A stretch of DNA of 64,000 bases from Flavobacterium pectinovorum. GTDB taxonomy: Bacteria; Bacteroidota; Bacteroidia; Flavobacteriales; Flavobacteriaceae. This document shows, one piece after another, positions 25,571-34,444 of this stretch (within the stretch, counting starts at the first letter, position 1; each line of letters begins with the position of its first letter). The stretch is from assembly GCF_006438875.1 (NCBI RefSeq), contig NZ_RCZH01000004.1, positions 1 through 64,000 of the forward strand, read 5' to 3'. The notes under the pieces were generated by a model, which worked only from the letters and a program-made list of their open reading frames with translations, made no database searches and had not been told where the DNA came from. The position numbers were made by a program, and so were the translations under genes.

Positions 25571-26815
25571 TTATTTATCATATTCTTTTCTGGAGTCATA
25601 ATCTTCAAATAAGACTTTTCCAAATTTTTTGGGAGAAACCATAACACTTGGCGGTAACATTTCTGAACTATCTTTTCTTTGAAAATAATCTCTTTTAAAT
25701 TTTTCTAAAGTGATAGATTTTGTTTTTATATTATATTGGAAAGTAATATTGTCATTTTGAAGATCATCAAATTTATCACAAGTACCTTGTTCTATTGAAA
25801 TATTATTACTTTCTACAATTAACTTTTTAATCCCCATATTAGGGCAATTATAAGTTGCGGTATAAATAATATTATCGTTTTTTGAAACGCTAAACTTATT
25901 TTCCCCTTCATTTATCAGTACATAAAGAGGAGAATTCATTAAAGAAGAACCATATTCTTCCAGTGGTTTAATTTCTTTAGGTTCAAAAATTATTATTAAA
26001 TCTTCTTTTCCATCTTTATTTAGATCGCATTTTACTTCTTTCTTTATCCTGTAGGTACCTAATTCTGATTTTAGCGACTCTATTGTTTTTATATGTTTAT
26101 TGTCTTTTGCCTTAACAATTGCAATGATTTTTTCTAAAGAAACATATTCGCTTTTAATCTTCTTATCAAATTTGATTTCTGGTTGGGTAGTTTTACCTTT
26201 AAAAAAAAGAACAGGCAAAAAATCTTGATTTTTAGGAATAAAAATATTTCCATCCCTTTCAACATTATCTGTTGCAGACATAAGTAATTTGTTATCCGAA
26301 ATTACAATTTCTAAGATATCCCACGGATAACCAAAAAAATAGTTATTTGATTTACTCTCGTCAATCAACATTGGTGTAAAATACAATAACGGCTCTAATC
26401 TATTGTTTTTAATATCATAAAAGGCATAATCAATACCATCTTCCTCGCCGGAAGCTCTAAATAATTCCATTAAATTATCATTATCTAAATTAACGAAAAA
26501 CTTATAATTAATACTTTCATGAAATTCATTCTTCAAGAATAATTTATAATCCGAGGTTATCCAATATTCGATATTTACACCTTTTTTTGAATCATATACG
26601 CTACATATGTAATCTTTTTTTAAATCATTATCAAAATCAATAGCTTCAGTAATAATACTTTTACTATCATATTCTTCTGGAATTAAACCCCTTATTTCAT
26701 TGTTCAATGATGCTTTTTCAGCTTTTATTAAATACGAAATTACTTTTTTTTCGCTTCTCTGATCTTTACAGGAAAACAGAATCACAGAAATACATATAAA
26801 TACTATTTTTTTCAT
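25571..26815 (-). CDS. VCBS/FG-GAP-like lipoprotein, probable immunity to the M23 effector
   Basis: This lipoprotein of 414 residues has a lipobox at about residue 16 (MKKIVFICISVILFSC). Two segments resemble calcium-loop FG-GAP/VCBS repeats: 'DFDNDLKKDYICSVYD' and 'DLNKDGKEDLIIIFEP'. Its start codon overlaps the stop of the hydrolase gene by 4 bp (ATGA), so the two proteins are translationally coupled. Coupling of a periplasmic lipoprotein to a peptidoglycan-cleaving protein is the classical arrangement of an effector with its immunity partner, which is my inference here. No known immunity family was recognised. Confidence 0.78.
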   Translation of the reverse strand: MKKIVFICISVILFSCKDQRSEKKVISYLIKAEKASLNNEIRGLIPEEYDSKSIITEAIDFDNDLKKDYICSVYDSKKGVNIEYWITSDYKLFLKNEFHESINYKFFVNLDNDNLMELFRASGEEDGIDYAFYDIKNNRLEPLLYFTPMLIDESKSNNYFFGYPWDILEIVISDNKLLMSATDNVERDGNIFIPKNQDFLPVLFFKGKTTQPEIKFDKKIKSEYVSLEKIIAIVKAKDNKHIKTIESLKSELGTYRIKKEVKCDLNKDGKEDLIIIFEPKEIKPLEEYGSSLMNSPLYVLINEGENKFSVSKNDNIIYTATYNCPNMGIKKLIVESNNISIEQGTCDKFDDLQNDNITFQYNIKTKSITLEKFKRDYFQRKDSSEMLPPSVMVSPKKFGKVLFEDYDSRKEYDK

Positions 26816-29800
26816 TTTTGTGTGTTTTTATCTGGAGTTTTATTAAATGTTAGTTCAGTTATAATATTTGGATCAACTTTATTTCCGGTTCTGGTCTTTT
26901 CGCTTTTAATTTCAAAATGTAAATGGGTTTGTTTAGCTGTTAGGCTTCTTGCATTTCCTGTTTTTCCCGTTTCTCCAATAGAATCTCCAGCTTTTACAGA
27001 ATCTCCATCCTTAAATTTTACCGCTTCATTTAGATGCGCATAAAAGAAAAAATACGTTTGACCATTATAAATCCCCTCAATTGTTACTGTATTTCCGTAT
27101 GTTCCAGATTCATAAGGATCTCTTATTATACCATCAATACAAGCATAAGCTTTAGTTTTTACTGGGGCATATAAGTCTAGTCCATCATGTTTTCCTCCAG
27201 TTCTACCATGCCAATCGCTTTTTCCAGGTGTCCATTGTGTTTCTGTATACCATCCTCTTAATTCCATAATATCAAGCGGATTACGCCATTTTAAGTCAGT
27301 TTTTTTCTTTTTATCATCTTTTACATTTACACTTGCAATATTATCACTTTTATTTCCTTCTTTCAAACTTGCATAATATTTTACTATAAGTTCTTTTTTT
27401 TGAATTCCATTATCATCCTTATCTAAACCTGGATTTGCTTTATAATCAGATGTACCTTTTTTATATAAAGTATCTGTGTCTTTTTTACCTACAAAATCAG
27501 GAGAAAATACAGCTACATAAATATCTTCTGGAGTTCTAGGTAAGCGAACAACATTTTTAAAATATTTTCTTACCTTCTCAAGCTGATCTACTTCAGTCAT
27601 ATTTGCATATTCCAGCTTTAACTTGTGTAATTTATCAAAACCTTCTCCATCTTTAAATTCTTTCATGCTTACAAGTGCAACTTGAGTAAATTGTATCAAT
27701 CCAACTGCTCTTGAACCCTTTTCTCCTGTTTTTTCATTGTTGTTTTCAAAATATTTTGCAGTCATTTGGTCTCTCGAAATAAGTCTTTTGTAGCCTGCCA
27801 TTTGATTGGCTGCAAATGTGCCATTCGTTTCCCTATACATTACAGCCATTAGTCCATTGGCCATTTCTACTGTATTTTCAGGCCATAAATCTTCACAAAT
27901 TTCTATTACTTTTTCTCTGAATTCTTTTGTGACTTTTGAACCCCATGTTAGATTTGCCATATTTTTCTTTTTACCACCTGCTCCCACCACCATATTTATC
28001 ATCTTATTAGTCAAATGCTTCGTAGAATATGCCTCAATCCCCACATAATACTTATTTACTGTTCCTTTTTTTAATTTCTTATCAAGGTTCCTCAACAAGA
28101 AAGTGGCTATTGCAACTCCTTCAGAATTTACTGTTGCTGCTTTTGTGTAGATTGGTTTCTCTCCCACTTTGTGGGCTGTCAATACAATTTCTTTTCCAAT
28201 CCTATTTTGTGTTTTGGCTACAATAGTTATAGTTGTGCCTTTTTCGTTAAACGGAATCTCATCTTGTGATGTTACTCTCCTGCCGTCATACATAAAATAA
28301 GCATCAAGAATTTTTACTTCTGTCGTAACAGATACAAGAGTATCTGACTCGTAAGTAGTTGGTGTCTTAAATGGATATGGCTTTCCATTTTGGATTCCTA
28401 ACAATTTAAACCCAATCTTAGCATTGTTTCTACTCTGGAATCCAATAAGTTTCCTGAAATTAGAATCAAATTTTATTTCCTGAAAAATCGCTCCGTTTTC
28501 ATTGGTTTTTACATCACAATAATATTTTGTTTTTACTTTATTCAGATAAAAATATACTCTTACAGTCTGATTATTATAATATGGAATATTTGCTTTTACC
28601 CAATTACTTTCACCTTCAAAACCAGATGCTTGTTTTTTACTTCCACCACCAGAAGCCCAATAAGCCTCGGTTACTTGTGGACGTGTTATTTCTATATTAA
28701 AAACTGACTTTGCTTTGCCACCTTGTGTGGTGTCGCTATAAGCTTCTACCGTATAATTCCCTTCTTTTTTAGGAAATGGTACATCAAAATAACTCCATTT
28801 ATGCAAATGCATTTTTTTAGGATTATTGTTGTCAGTCATTACTACAGATCCTGGTGGTAAGTATGGTTTATTATTTGCATCATAAATTATCCATTTTACA
28901 TCTTCTTTTTCTTCGTCAGTAGCTGGATTTATTCTAAAACTTTTGACTTCTAAAATCAAATTGTTTTTTGGATCGCCTACCAAAAAGATATGATTATTTG
29001 CTATTTTGTTGACTTGACCAATACTGGTAACTTCATTTTTAATTGCATTAAATTTATAATCCAGATTTAATGCATATTGATCTTTACTACGTACTTTTAT
29101 GCAATATTCTCCTAAATTTGGAATAGGAAATTTAACAATACCTGTTGAATCTAATTCTCTTTCTTCTGAAATTATATTTACTTTATTAGCTGTTTTGCTT
29201 TCAACCTGATAGTACAATTTTAAAGGATTTAATGATTGCACTTTATGATTTTTTAAGGCAACTTTAAACGTTTTTTCTTTTGTAGAAGTTCTTGTAAGTC
29301 CGTCTTTAGTAATTCCCGAAGATGTAATTACAATTTCCTGAGCTATAATCTCTAATTTTACAAAAGCGGATGATTCTATAGTTTTACTATTATTTGATCC
29401 CGGATTTCCTCCATAAGCTTCGACTTTATAAGTTCCCGCTGTATCAAAATTATAACTAAACGAAGTTCCTTCGTTTACAAAAACAGTTCCTTTATCATTC
29501 TTCTTTTTAGTATTATAAATAATCCAATTGATGTCTTCTTTTTTATACTCATTATGCGGTTTTATAAGAGCTTCATCAAGAATAAATTCCAGACTTTCTC
29601 CAACAATAAATGAAGTTGCATCAGTATTTTTAATTTTAACCGCTCCTTTCTTTACCGCTCTTCCCGTAATCTCGTTGTTACTTACCTCTTTTAAGAATAC
29701 ATATACAGCCTCTTTACCAATATCTGCGTATAAATTGGCAGTTAGATTAGGATATATTTTGGTTTTAGTGGTTATTGTAATGGTGTCTGGCAACTTATCA

Positions 29801-30807
29801 AGCCCTTCAACTTCTTTTAGTAATAAAAATAGTTCGTTGTATCGCTCAAAAAGGTTGGCAACATTGACTGTATCATTGTTTAATTGATTTTTAATTATTT
29901 CCCAACGACTTTTACCTGCTTGAGAAATTTTTCCTTTAAGGATATTATTATCAATTGACTCAACCATTTTTTTGCGAACAACATCCCAATTAAAATTTTG
30001 AGAAATTATAGGTATCTGATTTGATTGTTTCAGCATCGCATACATTTCTGTAAACAATATATTATTTGGTTTACCATCAAAATCCTGAACTTTAGCTTCT
30101 TCATCAAAAGCCTTAGAAATGCTGGTCCAATAGGCTATTGCAGCAAAATCTTTTTCATTAATAGCCTGAGTTAATTTCTTTTTAATTTCTGCTATTACAG
30201 CTTCTATAGTTGGTTCTCCACTATTTGCCTGCAACGCTTGAGGAACCTTCAAAGTTTGCTGAGCTACCACATTAGCGTAGGCTTGTGTCGTTGTACTATT
30301 GCTAAAATTTAAAGCACTATTTCCTGCTCCCAATGTCGGAGAAGTAGTGTTGACTGATGCGGGAGAACTCGTGATTGTACCGCCAGTGGTATCAGCAACG
30401 CCTTCTCCGATTGAAGCGCTTGAAGTTGTTGTCTCTGAAACTGAAGAAGTAATACCAACTTGCTTTAATGTGCCGTTGATGCCTTCTCCAGTTGAGACGA
30501 TATCGTTTGCTATTATTCCCTCAGAAACCGAAGAAGTAATACTGTCAGATAATAACTGTTTTTCGCTTTTTTCAGCAACAGTATTGACAGCGCCTTCTTC
30601 GATTGAGGTACTGGAATTATTTGCAATAGCAGTCGTATTCAGAGTTTGTTGCTCCTGCCATATTTCCACTATATCTTTTTGCTGACTCATTTCTTTTGAA
30701 ACTTTGGCTAACTCTTTTATGATAGCTTCTGTTAACTGTTCTGAGCTTTTTATATCAGCACTGTTTTTTATTGAAAGATTGAAATTGTGAATTGCATTTT
30801 TACTCAT
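26812..30807 (-). CDS. Large peptidoglycan hydrolase effector (transglycosylase-like + M23 peptidase)
   Basis: This protein has about 1331 residues. The frame opens at 30855, but the -7 box of the promoter on this strand (30838-30831) lies inside that extension, so the ATG at 30807 (MSKNAIHNFN) is the likely start. The order is: a Ser/Thr-rich segment (~50-190), a helical region, several Ig/PKD-like modules ('AGTYKVEAYGG', 'EGNYTVEAYSD'), a lysozyme/transglycosylase-like region near residues 970-1110 ('MYRETNGTFAANQM', 'GLIQFTQVAL'), and an M23 LytM-type endopeptidase domain at the end ('KHDGLDLYAP', 'YAHL', 'HLHFEI' at ~1295-1300). There is no signal peptide, as expected for cargo loaded in the cytoplasm. 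It shares the tail-gene promoter type and is coupled to a lipoprotein. Confidence 0.82.
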   Translation of the reverse strand: MSKNAIHNFNLSIKNSADIKSSEQLTEAIIKELAKVSKEMSQQKDIVEIWQEQQTLNTTAIANNSSTSIEEGAVNTVAEKSEKQLLSDSITSSVSEGIIANDIVSTGEGINGTLKQVGITSSVSETTTSSASIGEGVADTTGGTITSSPASVNTTSPTLGAGNSALNFSNSTTTQAYANVVAQQTLKVPQALQANSGEPTIEAVIAEIKKKLTQAINEKDFAAIAYWTSISKAFDEEAKVQDFDGKPNNILFTEMYAMLKQSNQIPIISQNFNWDVVRKKMVESIDNNILKGKISQAGKSRWEIIKNQLNNDTVNVANLFERYNELFLLLKEVEGLDKLPDTITITTKTKIYPNLTANLYADIGKEAVYVFLKEVSNNEITGRAVKKGAVKIKNTDATSFIVGESLEFILDEALIKPHNEYKKEDINWIIYNTKKKNDKGTVFVNEGTSFSYNFDTAGTYKVEAYGGNPGSNNSKTIESSAFVKLEIIAQEIVITSSGITKDGLTRTSTKEKTFKVALKNHKVQSLNPLKLYYQVESKTANKVNIISEERELDSTGIVKFPIPNLGEYCIKVRSKDQYALNLDYKFNAIKNEVTSIGQVNKIANNHIFLVGDPKNNLILEVKSFRINPATDEEKEDVKWIIYDANNKPYLPPGSVVMTDNNNPKKMHLHKWSYFDVPFPKKEGNYTVEAYSDTTQGGKAKSVFNIEITRPQVTEAYWASGGGSKKQASGFEGESNWVKANIPYYNNQTVRVYFYLNKVKTKYYCDVKTNENGAIFQEIKFDSNFRKLIGFQSRNNAKIGFKLLGIQNGKPYPFKTPTTYESDTLVSVTTEVKILDAYFMYDGRRVTSQDEIPFNEKGTTITIVAKTQNRIGKEIVLTAHKVGEKPIYTKAATVNSEGVAIATFLLRNLDKKLKKGTVNKYYVGIEAYSTKHLTNKMINMVVGAGGKKKNMANLTWGSKVTKEFREKVIEICEDLWPENTVEMANGLMAVMYRETNGTFAANQMAGYKRLISRDQMTAKYFENNNEKTGEKGSRAVGLIQFTQVALVSMKEFKDGEGFDKLHKLKLEYANMTEVDQLEKVRKYFKNVVRLPRTPEDIYVAVFSPDFVGKKDTDTLYKKGTSDYKANPGLDKDDNGIQKKELIVKYYASLKEGNKSDNIASVNVKDDKKKKTDLKWRNPLDIMELRGWYTETQWTPGKSDWHGRTGGKHDGLDLYAPVKTKAYACIDGIIRDPYESGTYGNTVTIEGIYNGQTYFFFYAHLNEAVKFKDGDSVKAGDSIGETGKTGNARSLTAKQTHLHFEIKSEKTRTGNKVDPNIITELTFNKTPDKNTQK

Positions 30808-30828
30808 CGCTATAGTATTTTTTCTGGG

Positions 30829-30892
30829 TGTAAAAGTACTATCGATATGTGTCATTTTAAAATTTCAAACAACTAGTATTCAGTAGTTTCAG
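30829..30892 (-). promoter_or_regulatory. Tail-regulon promoter (minus strand) for the M23 effector
   Basis: Read on the minus strand, CTGAAACTACTGAA starts at 30892 and the -7 box TACTTTTA starts at 30838, exactly 54 bp apart. ACACCC follows, as in the plus-strand promoter. It is back-to-back with the copy at 30905, so one short region drives both directions. It would start transcription near 30823, leaving a short leader before the ATG at 30807. Confidence 0.75.
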
Positions 30893-30904
30893 CAAATTTA
30901 CTTT

Positions 30905-30975
30905 CTACTGAAACTACTGAATCCAGAGGACTTTTTCTTGCTCATTTTCTATTCTTCTGTCTTACTTTTACACCC
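30905..30975 (+). promoter_or_regulatory. Tail-regulon promoter for the fibre unit
   Basis: CTACTGAAACTACTGAA (30905-30921) is followed by the -7 box TACTTTTA at 30963, 55 bp from the CTGA of the repeat. The 363-bp gap 30856-31218 holds this promoter, the divergent one and a 27-codon frame at 31093. Confidence 0.78.
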
Positions 30976-31092
30976 TCAAATATCAAATAGAAGTGTCTTT
31001 TTATATACCTTAATAAGTTACTGAGCCTTCGATTATTTCTCTCAAAACAATCACAACATTTTATATTAATCATTTTAAAAACAATAACCATT

Positions 31093-31176
31093 ATGGATTA
31101 TGTATTCTCAAATGGCATTACTAAAATGCCTAAAATACCTGACAAGAAGAACTTACAAGACAACGACAAAAAATAG
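31093..31176 (+). CDS. Possible 27-residue leader peptide of the fibre unit
   Basis: The short frame MDYVFSNGITKMPKIPD... lies 118 bp past the promoter's predicted start and 43 bp before the first fibre gene. Its first residues and Pro-rich middle (MDY...KMPKIPD) resemble the start of the 64-residue protein encoded first in the next unit (38486, MDYTPKDLGETPKTPD). This suggests a real or decayed paralog. It may be a truncated copy or a leader. Confidence 0.4.
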   Translation: MDYVFSNGITKMPKIPDKKNLQDNDKK

Positions 31177-31218
31177 AATTCATTAAAACTTACTTACATA
31201 ATTAAAAAAAGAAAAAGT

Positions 31219-33411
31219 ATGGCAATACAAACATTAGAAACTATAAAAAACTGGTTTAGAACTGGTAGAAAACCCAAGCAAACTCAGTTTTGGGACACGT
31301 GGGATAGTTTTCGCCATAAAAGTGAAGAGATACCTGTAGCAGAAATTAATGGAATTGATGAATTACTGCAAAATAAAACGGACAGCGAAATATTTGAAAA
31401 TCACTTAACAGATCCAAATGCTCATGCTGAATGTTTCGTTGAAAAGCTCGATAAAGGAGGTTTTACAGGAACAGCAAAAAATATCGACGACAGATTATCA
31501 GCCATAGAAAATCCGGATCGGGTTTTAAAATTTGGCACAATTACTTTAACAGGACTTAATATAACAATTCCGGCTAACGCTTTTGTATGGGTTTTGAATA
31601 AAATTTCCTACTTATCCTCTGATGCTTATTCTGAAACTATTAGTGCGGCAACAACAGGGATGTATCGAAACGACATCGTTGTTGGTAATAATTTAGGAAC
31701 TTATCAAATTATACAAGGACTTGAAGGAACAACTGGCACGGCAGCAGCAGAACCATCTGTTCCAATAGGAACTATCAAATTAGGTTTTATATCTGTTTTT
31801 GGGGCTATTATTACTGATTCTGGAAGTGCTCCATCTATCGAAAAAGTTACCATTGTCGATAATGACAGACTTTTTATTGAAGATAGTGAGAGTTCTTTTT
31901 CTAAGAAAGCGATTAAGTTTTTGAATATAAAGACTACTTTGACTCCTTTCTTTGAAGCACTTTTTTTAACTCAAACAACTAACCAAAATATTTCAGGAAT
32001 TAAAACATTTTTATCTGGAAAATTTGGTTTGAGGAATGTAGCCAATACGTTTACTTCGTTTTTTACGAATGCAAATACTGCATCCAGAACTTATACACTG
32101 CAAAACAGAGATGGAACTTTACTTGACAATACTGACCTATCAACAATAAATACGGCATTAGGAACAAAACAAGCTGTATTTTCCGGAGTTGCAAATTATA
32201 TTACAAAATCAATTAATTCAACAACTTTAGGTGTTAGTAGATTGCTGGATAATGGAACTTCGTTTGGTATAGGAACAGCTAAGTCGCCTACAAAAGATAT
32301 TACTTTAGGAAACCAGATAAATAGAGAAATTGGAATAGAAGAAAGTAGTAATACAGCAATAGGAAAGGATTTAACAATATCTGCTGGAAGAACTATAAAT
32401 TATACAGAAAATGCATTTTTTAATGCATTAACACCTCCATTTGGATTCTCTAGTTACGGAATGTGTTCGACACCAAGTGGAAATATTTATATAGTAACCC
32501 TGTCCAATAAATTGTATAAACAGACTTATGGTTCTGGTCCTTTTGTTGATCTTGGAACTGTTTTACCTCAAGGAACTGGAGCATTGTGCATCTGCTCAAC
32601 TAGTACTAATGATTTATATATTGGTGTCTTAAACGGTGATATATACAAACAAACAAATGAAACTGGTCCCTTTGTCGCCTTAGGCCAAACATCGAGGCAA
32701 TGGTATGGGTTGTGTGCATTGGGTACTTCTATTTATGCATCTGTCCAAAATGGAGATATATATAAACAGACAGGAGGAACGGGAAATTTTATAGCATTAG
32801 GTCAAACTAATAGAATATGGACAAGAATGGCAGCTTCATCTACAAGTGTTTATGTATGTGTTTCTGGCGGAGGAATCTACAAACAAACAAATGGAAATGG
32901 GGCTTTCACTCAACATTCTGCTAATAATTCAACTGGAATTACAATATCTAAGAGTAATGATATTTTTATAAATATTGGTACGGATATATTTAAGCAAACA
33001 AATGAAACTGGTCCCTTTGTCGCCACAGGCTCAACAGTTACAAGTAATGGAATTTGGGGAATGGCTACTCATTCAAATGGCAATATTTATGCTGGAGATT
33101 TCGGATCCACAATTTTTATGATGCAGAACAATGGTTCTGGAGCTCCAAATTTAGATGGTGGAACATTTAAGCATAAAGCAGGAACAGGAAAAGGAACAGG
33201 AAGAAGTAGACACGAGTTTTATACCGGGCAAAAAACAGCTTTCGGAACAGATATGCAGGTCGATACTTTAAGATGTTACATAGACGAAAATGGTTATATG
33301 ATATGGGTGAATATGCCAACCTACTCCGATAATACTGCTGCAATTAGTGGGGGGCTGCCCACAGGTTGTGAATATAAAACTGTAACCGGAGATCGTAAAA
33401 TAGTTTATTAA
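31219..33411 (+). CDS. Tail fibre with propeller-like receptor-binding region
   Basis: This fibre protein has 730 residues. Residues 1-50 (MAIQTLETIKNWFRTGRKPKQTQFWDTWDSFRHK) match the N-termini of two other proteins in this unit (33461, 35741) and probably form the baseplate anchor. A shaft region follows, including 'NISGIKTFLSGKFGL' and 'RTYTLQNRDGTLL', typical of Bacteroidota phage fibres. Residues ~395-640 contain about six repeats around 'IYKQTNETGPFVALGQT', suggesting a beta-propeller or lectin-like tip. A stretch of DNA coding for 'KQTNETGPFVA' is repeated almost exactly near 32650 and 32995. The end resembles a chaperone-free fibre tip. It presumably decides target specificity. Confidence 0.8.
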   Translation: MAIQTLETIKNWFRTGRKPKQTQFWDTWDSFRHKSEEIPVAEINGIDELLQNKTDSEIFENHLTDPNAHAECFVEKLDKGGFTGTAKNIDDRLSAIENPDRVLKFGTITLTGLNITIPANAFVWVLNKISYLSSDAYSETISAATTGMYRNDIVVGNNLGTYQIIQGLEGTTGTAAAEPSVPIGTIKLGFISVFGAIITDSGSAPSIEKVTIVDNDRLFIEDSESSFSKKAIKFLNIKTTLTPFFEALFLTQTTNQNISGIKTFLSGKFGLRNVANTFTSFFTNANTASRTYTLQNRDGTLLDNTDLSTINTALGTKQAVFSGVANYITKSINSTTLGVSRLLDNGTSFGIGTAKSPTKDITLGNQINREIGIEESSNTAIGKDLTISAGRTINYTENAFFNALTPPFGFSSYGMCSTPSGNIYIVTLSNKLYKQTYGSGPFVDLGTVLPQGTGALCICSTSTNDLYIGVLNGDIYKQTNETGPFVALGQTSRQWYGLCALGTSIYASVQNGDIYKQTGGTGNFIALGQTNRIWTRMAASSTSVYVCVSGGGIYKQTNGNGAFTQHSANNSTGITISKSNDIFINIGTDIFKQTNETGPFVATGSTVTSNGIWGMATHSNGNIYAGDFGSTIFMMQNNGSGAPNLDGGTFKHKAGTGKGTGRSRHEFYTGQKTAFGTDMQVDTLRCYIDENGYMIWVNMPTYSDNTAAISGGLPTGCEYKTVTGDRKIVY

Positions 33412-33460
33412 GGAGACAAAAAATAATTCACTAAAAAAATAATTTAAAAAAGAAAATAAA

Positions 33461-34060
33461 ATGGCTATAGAAACATTAAAAACTATTAAAAGCTGGTTTA
33501 AAACAGGTCTAAAACCTACACAGGCGCAATTTTGGAGTACTTGGGATTCCTTCAGACATAAAAGCGAAAAAGTGCCCGTCGAAGATATTGAAGGGATTGA
33601 AAATTTATTAACCGGAGATAAAATTATTCCGTCCGGACAGTTTTTAATTTTTAAAGTTTATCCAAATACAGCTGATGAATTAGAAATCGGCGATAGCGTA
33701 ATAGGATATTGTGAAGGTAATTTCCTTGCTGAAGCAACGTATTACGGTGGAGATACAAGTTTGATGAGCAGTTTTACTAAACCAAACAATTTAGTAGGGA
33801 GAATTATATCATTCGTTAATAACCACGTACTTACTTATGAACTTAATGGTGAAGTATTACAAAGATCTTATAGTTGCGGTGCCTATAATGGCATTGTACT
33901 TATGTACAAAAAACCAGGAATGACTGAATTTTCCAGTGTATCGCCTACTGGTTCCTACCCTGAATTATGGATATCATGGCTTGAATTAACGCCGGGTACT
34001 ATTATTAAATTTAGAGATACTATTGGAAGTTTGAGCGATTCGAAAGAATTTATAGTCTAA
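33461..34060 (+). CDS. Short tail fibre-like protein with shared anchor
   Basis: This protein of 199 residues starts with the same anchor as its neighbours (MAIETLKTIKSWFKTGLKPTQAQFWSTWDSFRHKSEK). The shaft is absent, and an unrecognised ~140-residue domain with 'KVYPNTADELEIGDSVIGYCEGNFLAEATYYGG' follows directly. It could be a minimal fibre with an alternative tip or the remains of a longer fibre after exchange. It lies 49 bp after the first fibre gene on the same strand. Confidence 0.72.
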   Translation: MAIETLKTIKSWFKTGLKPTQAQFWSTWDSFRHKSEKVPVEDIEGIENLLTGDKIIPSGQFLIFKVYPNTADELEIGDSVIGYCEGNFLAEATYYGGDTSLMSSFTKPNNLVGRIISFVNNHVLTYELNGEVLQRSYSCGAYNGIVLMYKKPGMTEFSSVSPTGSYPELWISWLELTPGTIIKFRDTIGSLSDSKEFIV

Positions 34061-34102
34061 AACTAACAAAATCCACATTAGAACATTAAACTTACAAAAA
34101 AA

Positions 34103-34282
34103 ATGGAAAACATTATTAAAAATTGGAAAACAACATTAGCAGGAATTATCGTGGGAAGCATCGCAGTCGCAGTTGCTCTAGACTATATCACGGCAGAAGT
34201 TGGCGGACAAATAACAAGTGTCTGCATTGCTTTAGGTTTAATTGCAAGTAAAGACGGCAATAAAACAGGAGTAATAAAATAA
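34103..34282 (+). CDS. Small holin-like membrane protein
   Basis: This small protein of 59 residues lies between fibre genes. It has one hydrophobic segment (GIIVGSIAVAVAL) after 'NWKTTLA' and a second apolar stretch ending 'GLIASKDGNKTG'. The pattern 'NWKTTLAG...A.G...KDGNKTG' matches a class of very short proteins found among Bacteroidota phage tail and lysis genes and usually regarded as holin-like or membrane accessory. I assign it by pattern only. The 162 bp that follow contain a G/C-poor region with no further gene. Confidence 0.65.
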   Translation: MENIIKNWKTTLAGIIVGSIAVAVALDYITAEVGGQITSVCIALGLIASKDGNKTGVIK

Positions 34283-34444
34283 GTTACACTCCTAGGAAGT
34301 GTAAACTAAAATAGTTTAACAAAGTTCTTAAAACTCTCACATCCGTTTTTAACAAAGACTACTCAAGATTGTAGAATAACAAACCATTCGTACAGTCTTG
34401 GGGCTTTTTGTTGTGCAAGATAAGTTCATTCAAAAAACAAAAAA

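Noticed and set aside
30808..30855. Longer N-terminus for the M23 hydrolase (start at 30855)
   Set aside because: The extension overlaps the -7 box and predicted transcription start of the minus-strand promoter, so it would not be in the mRNA.
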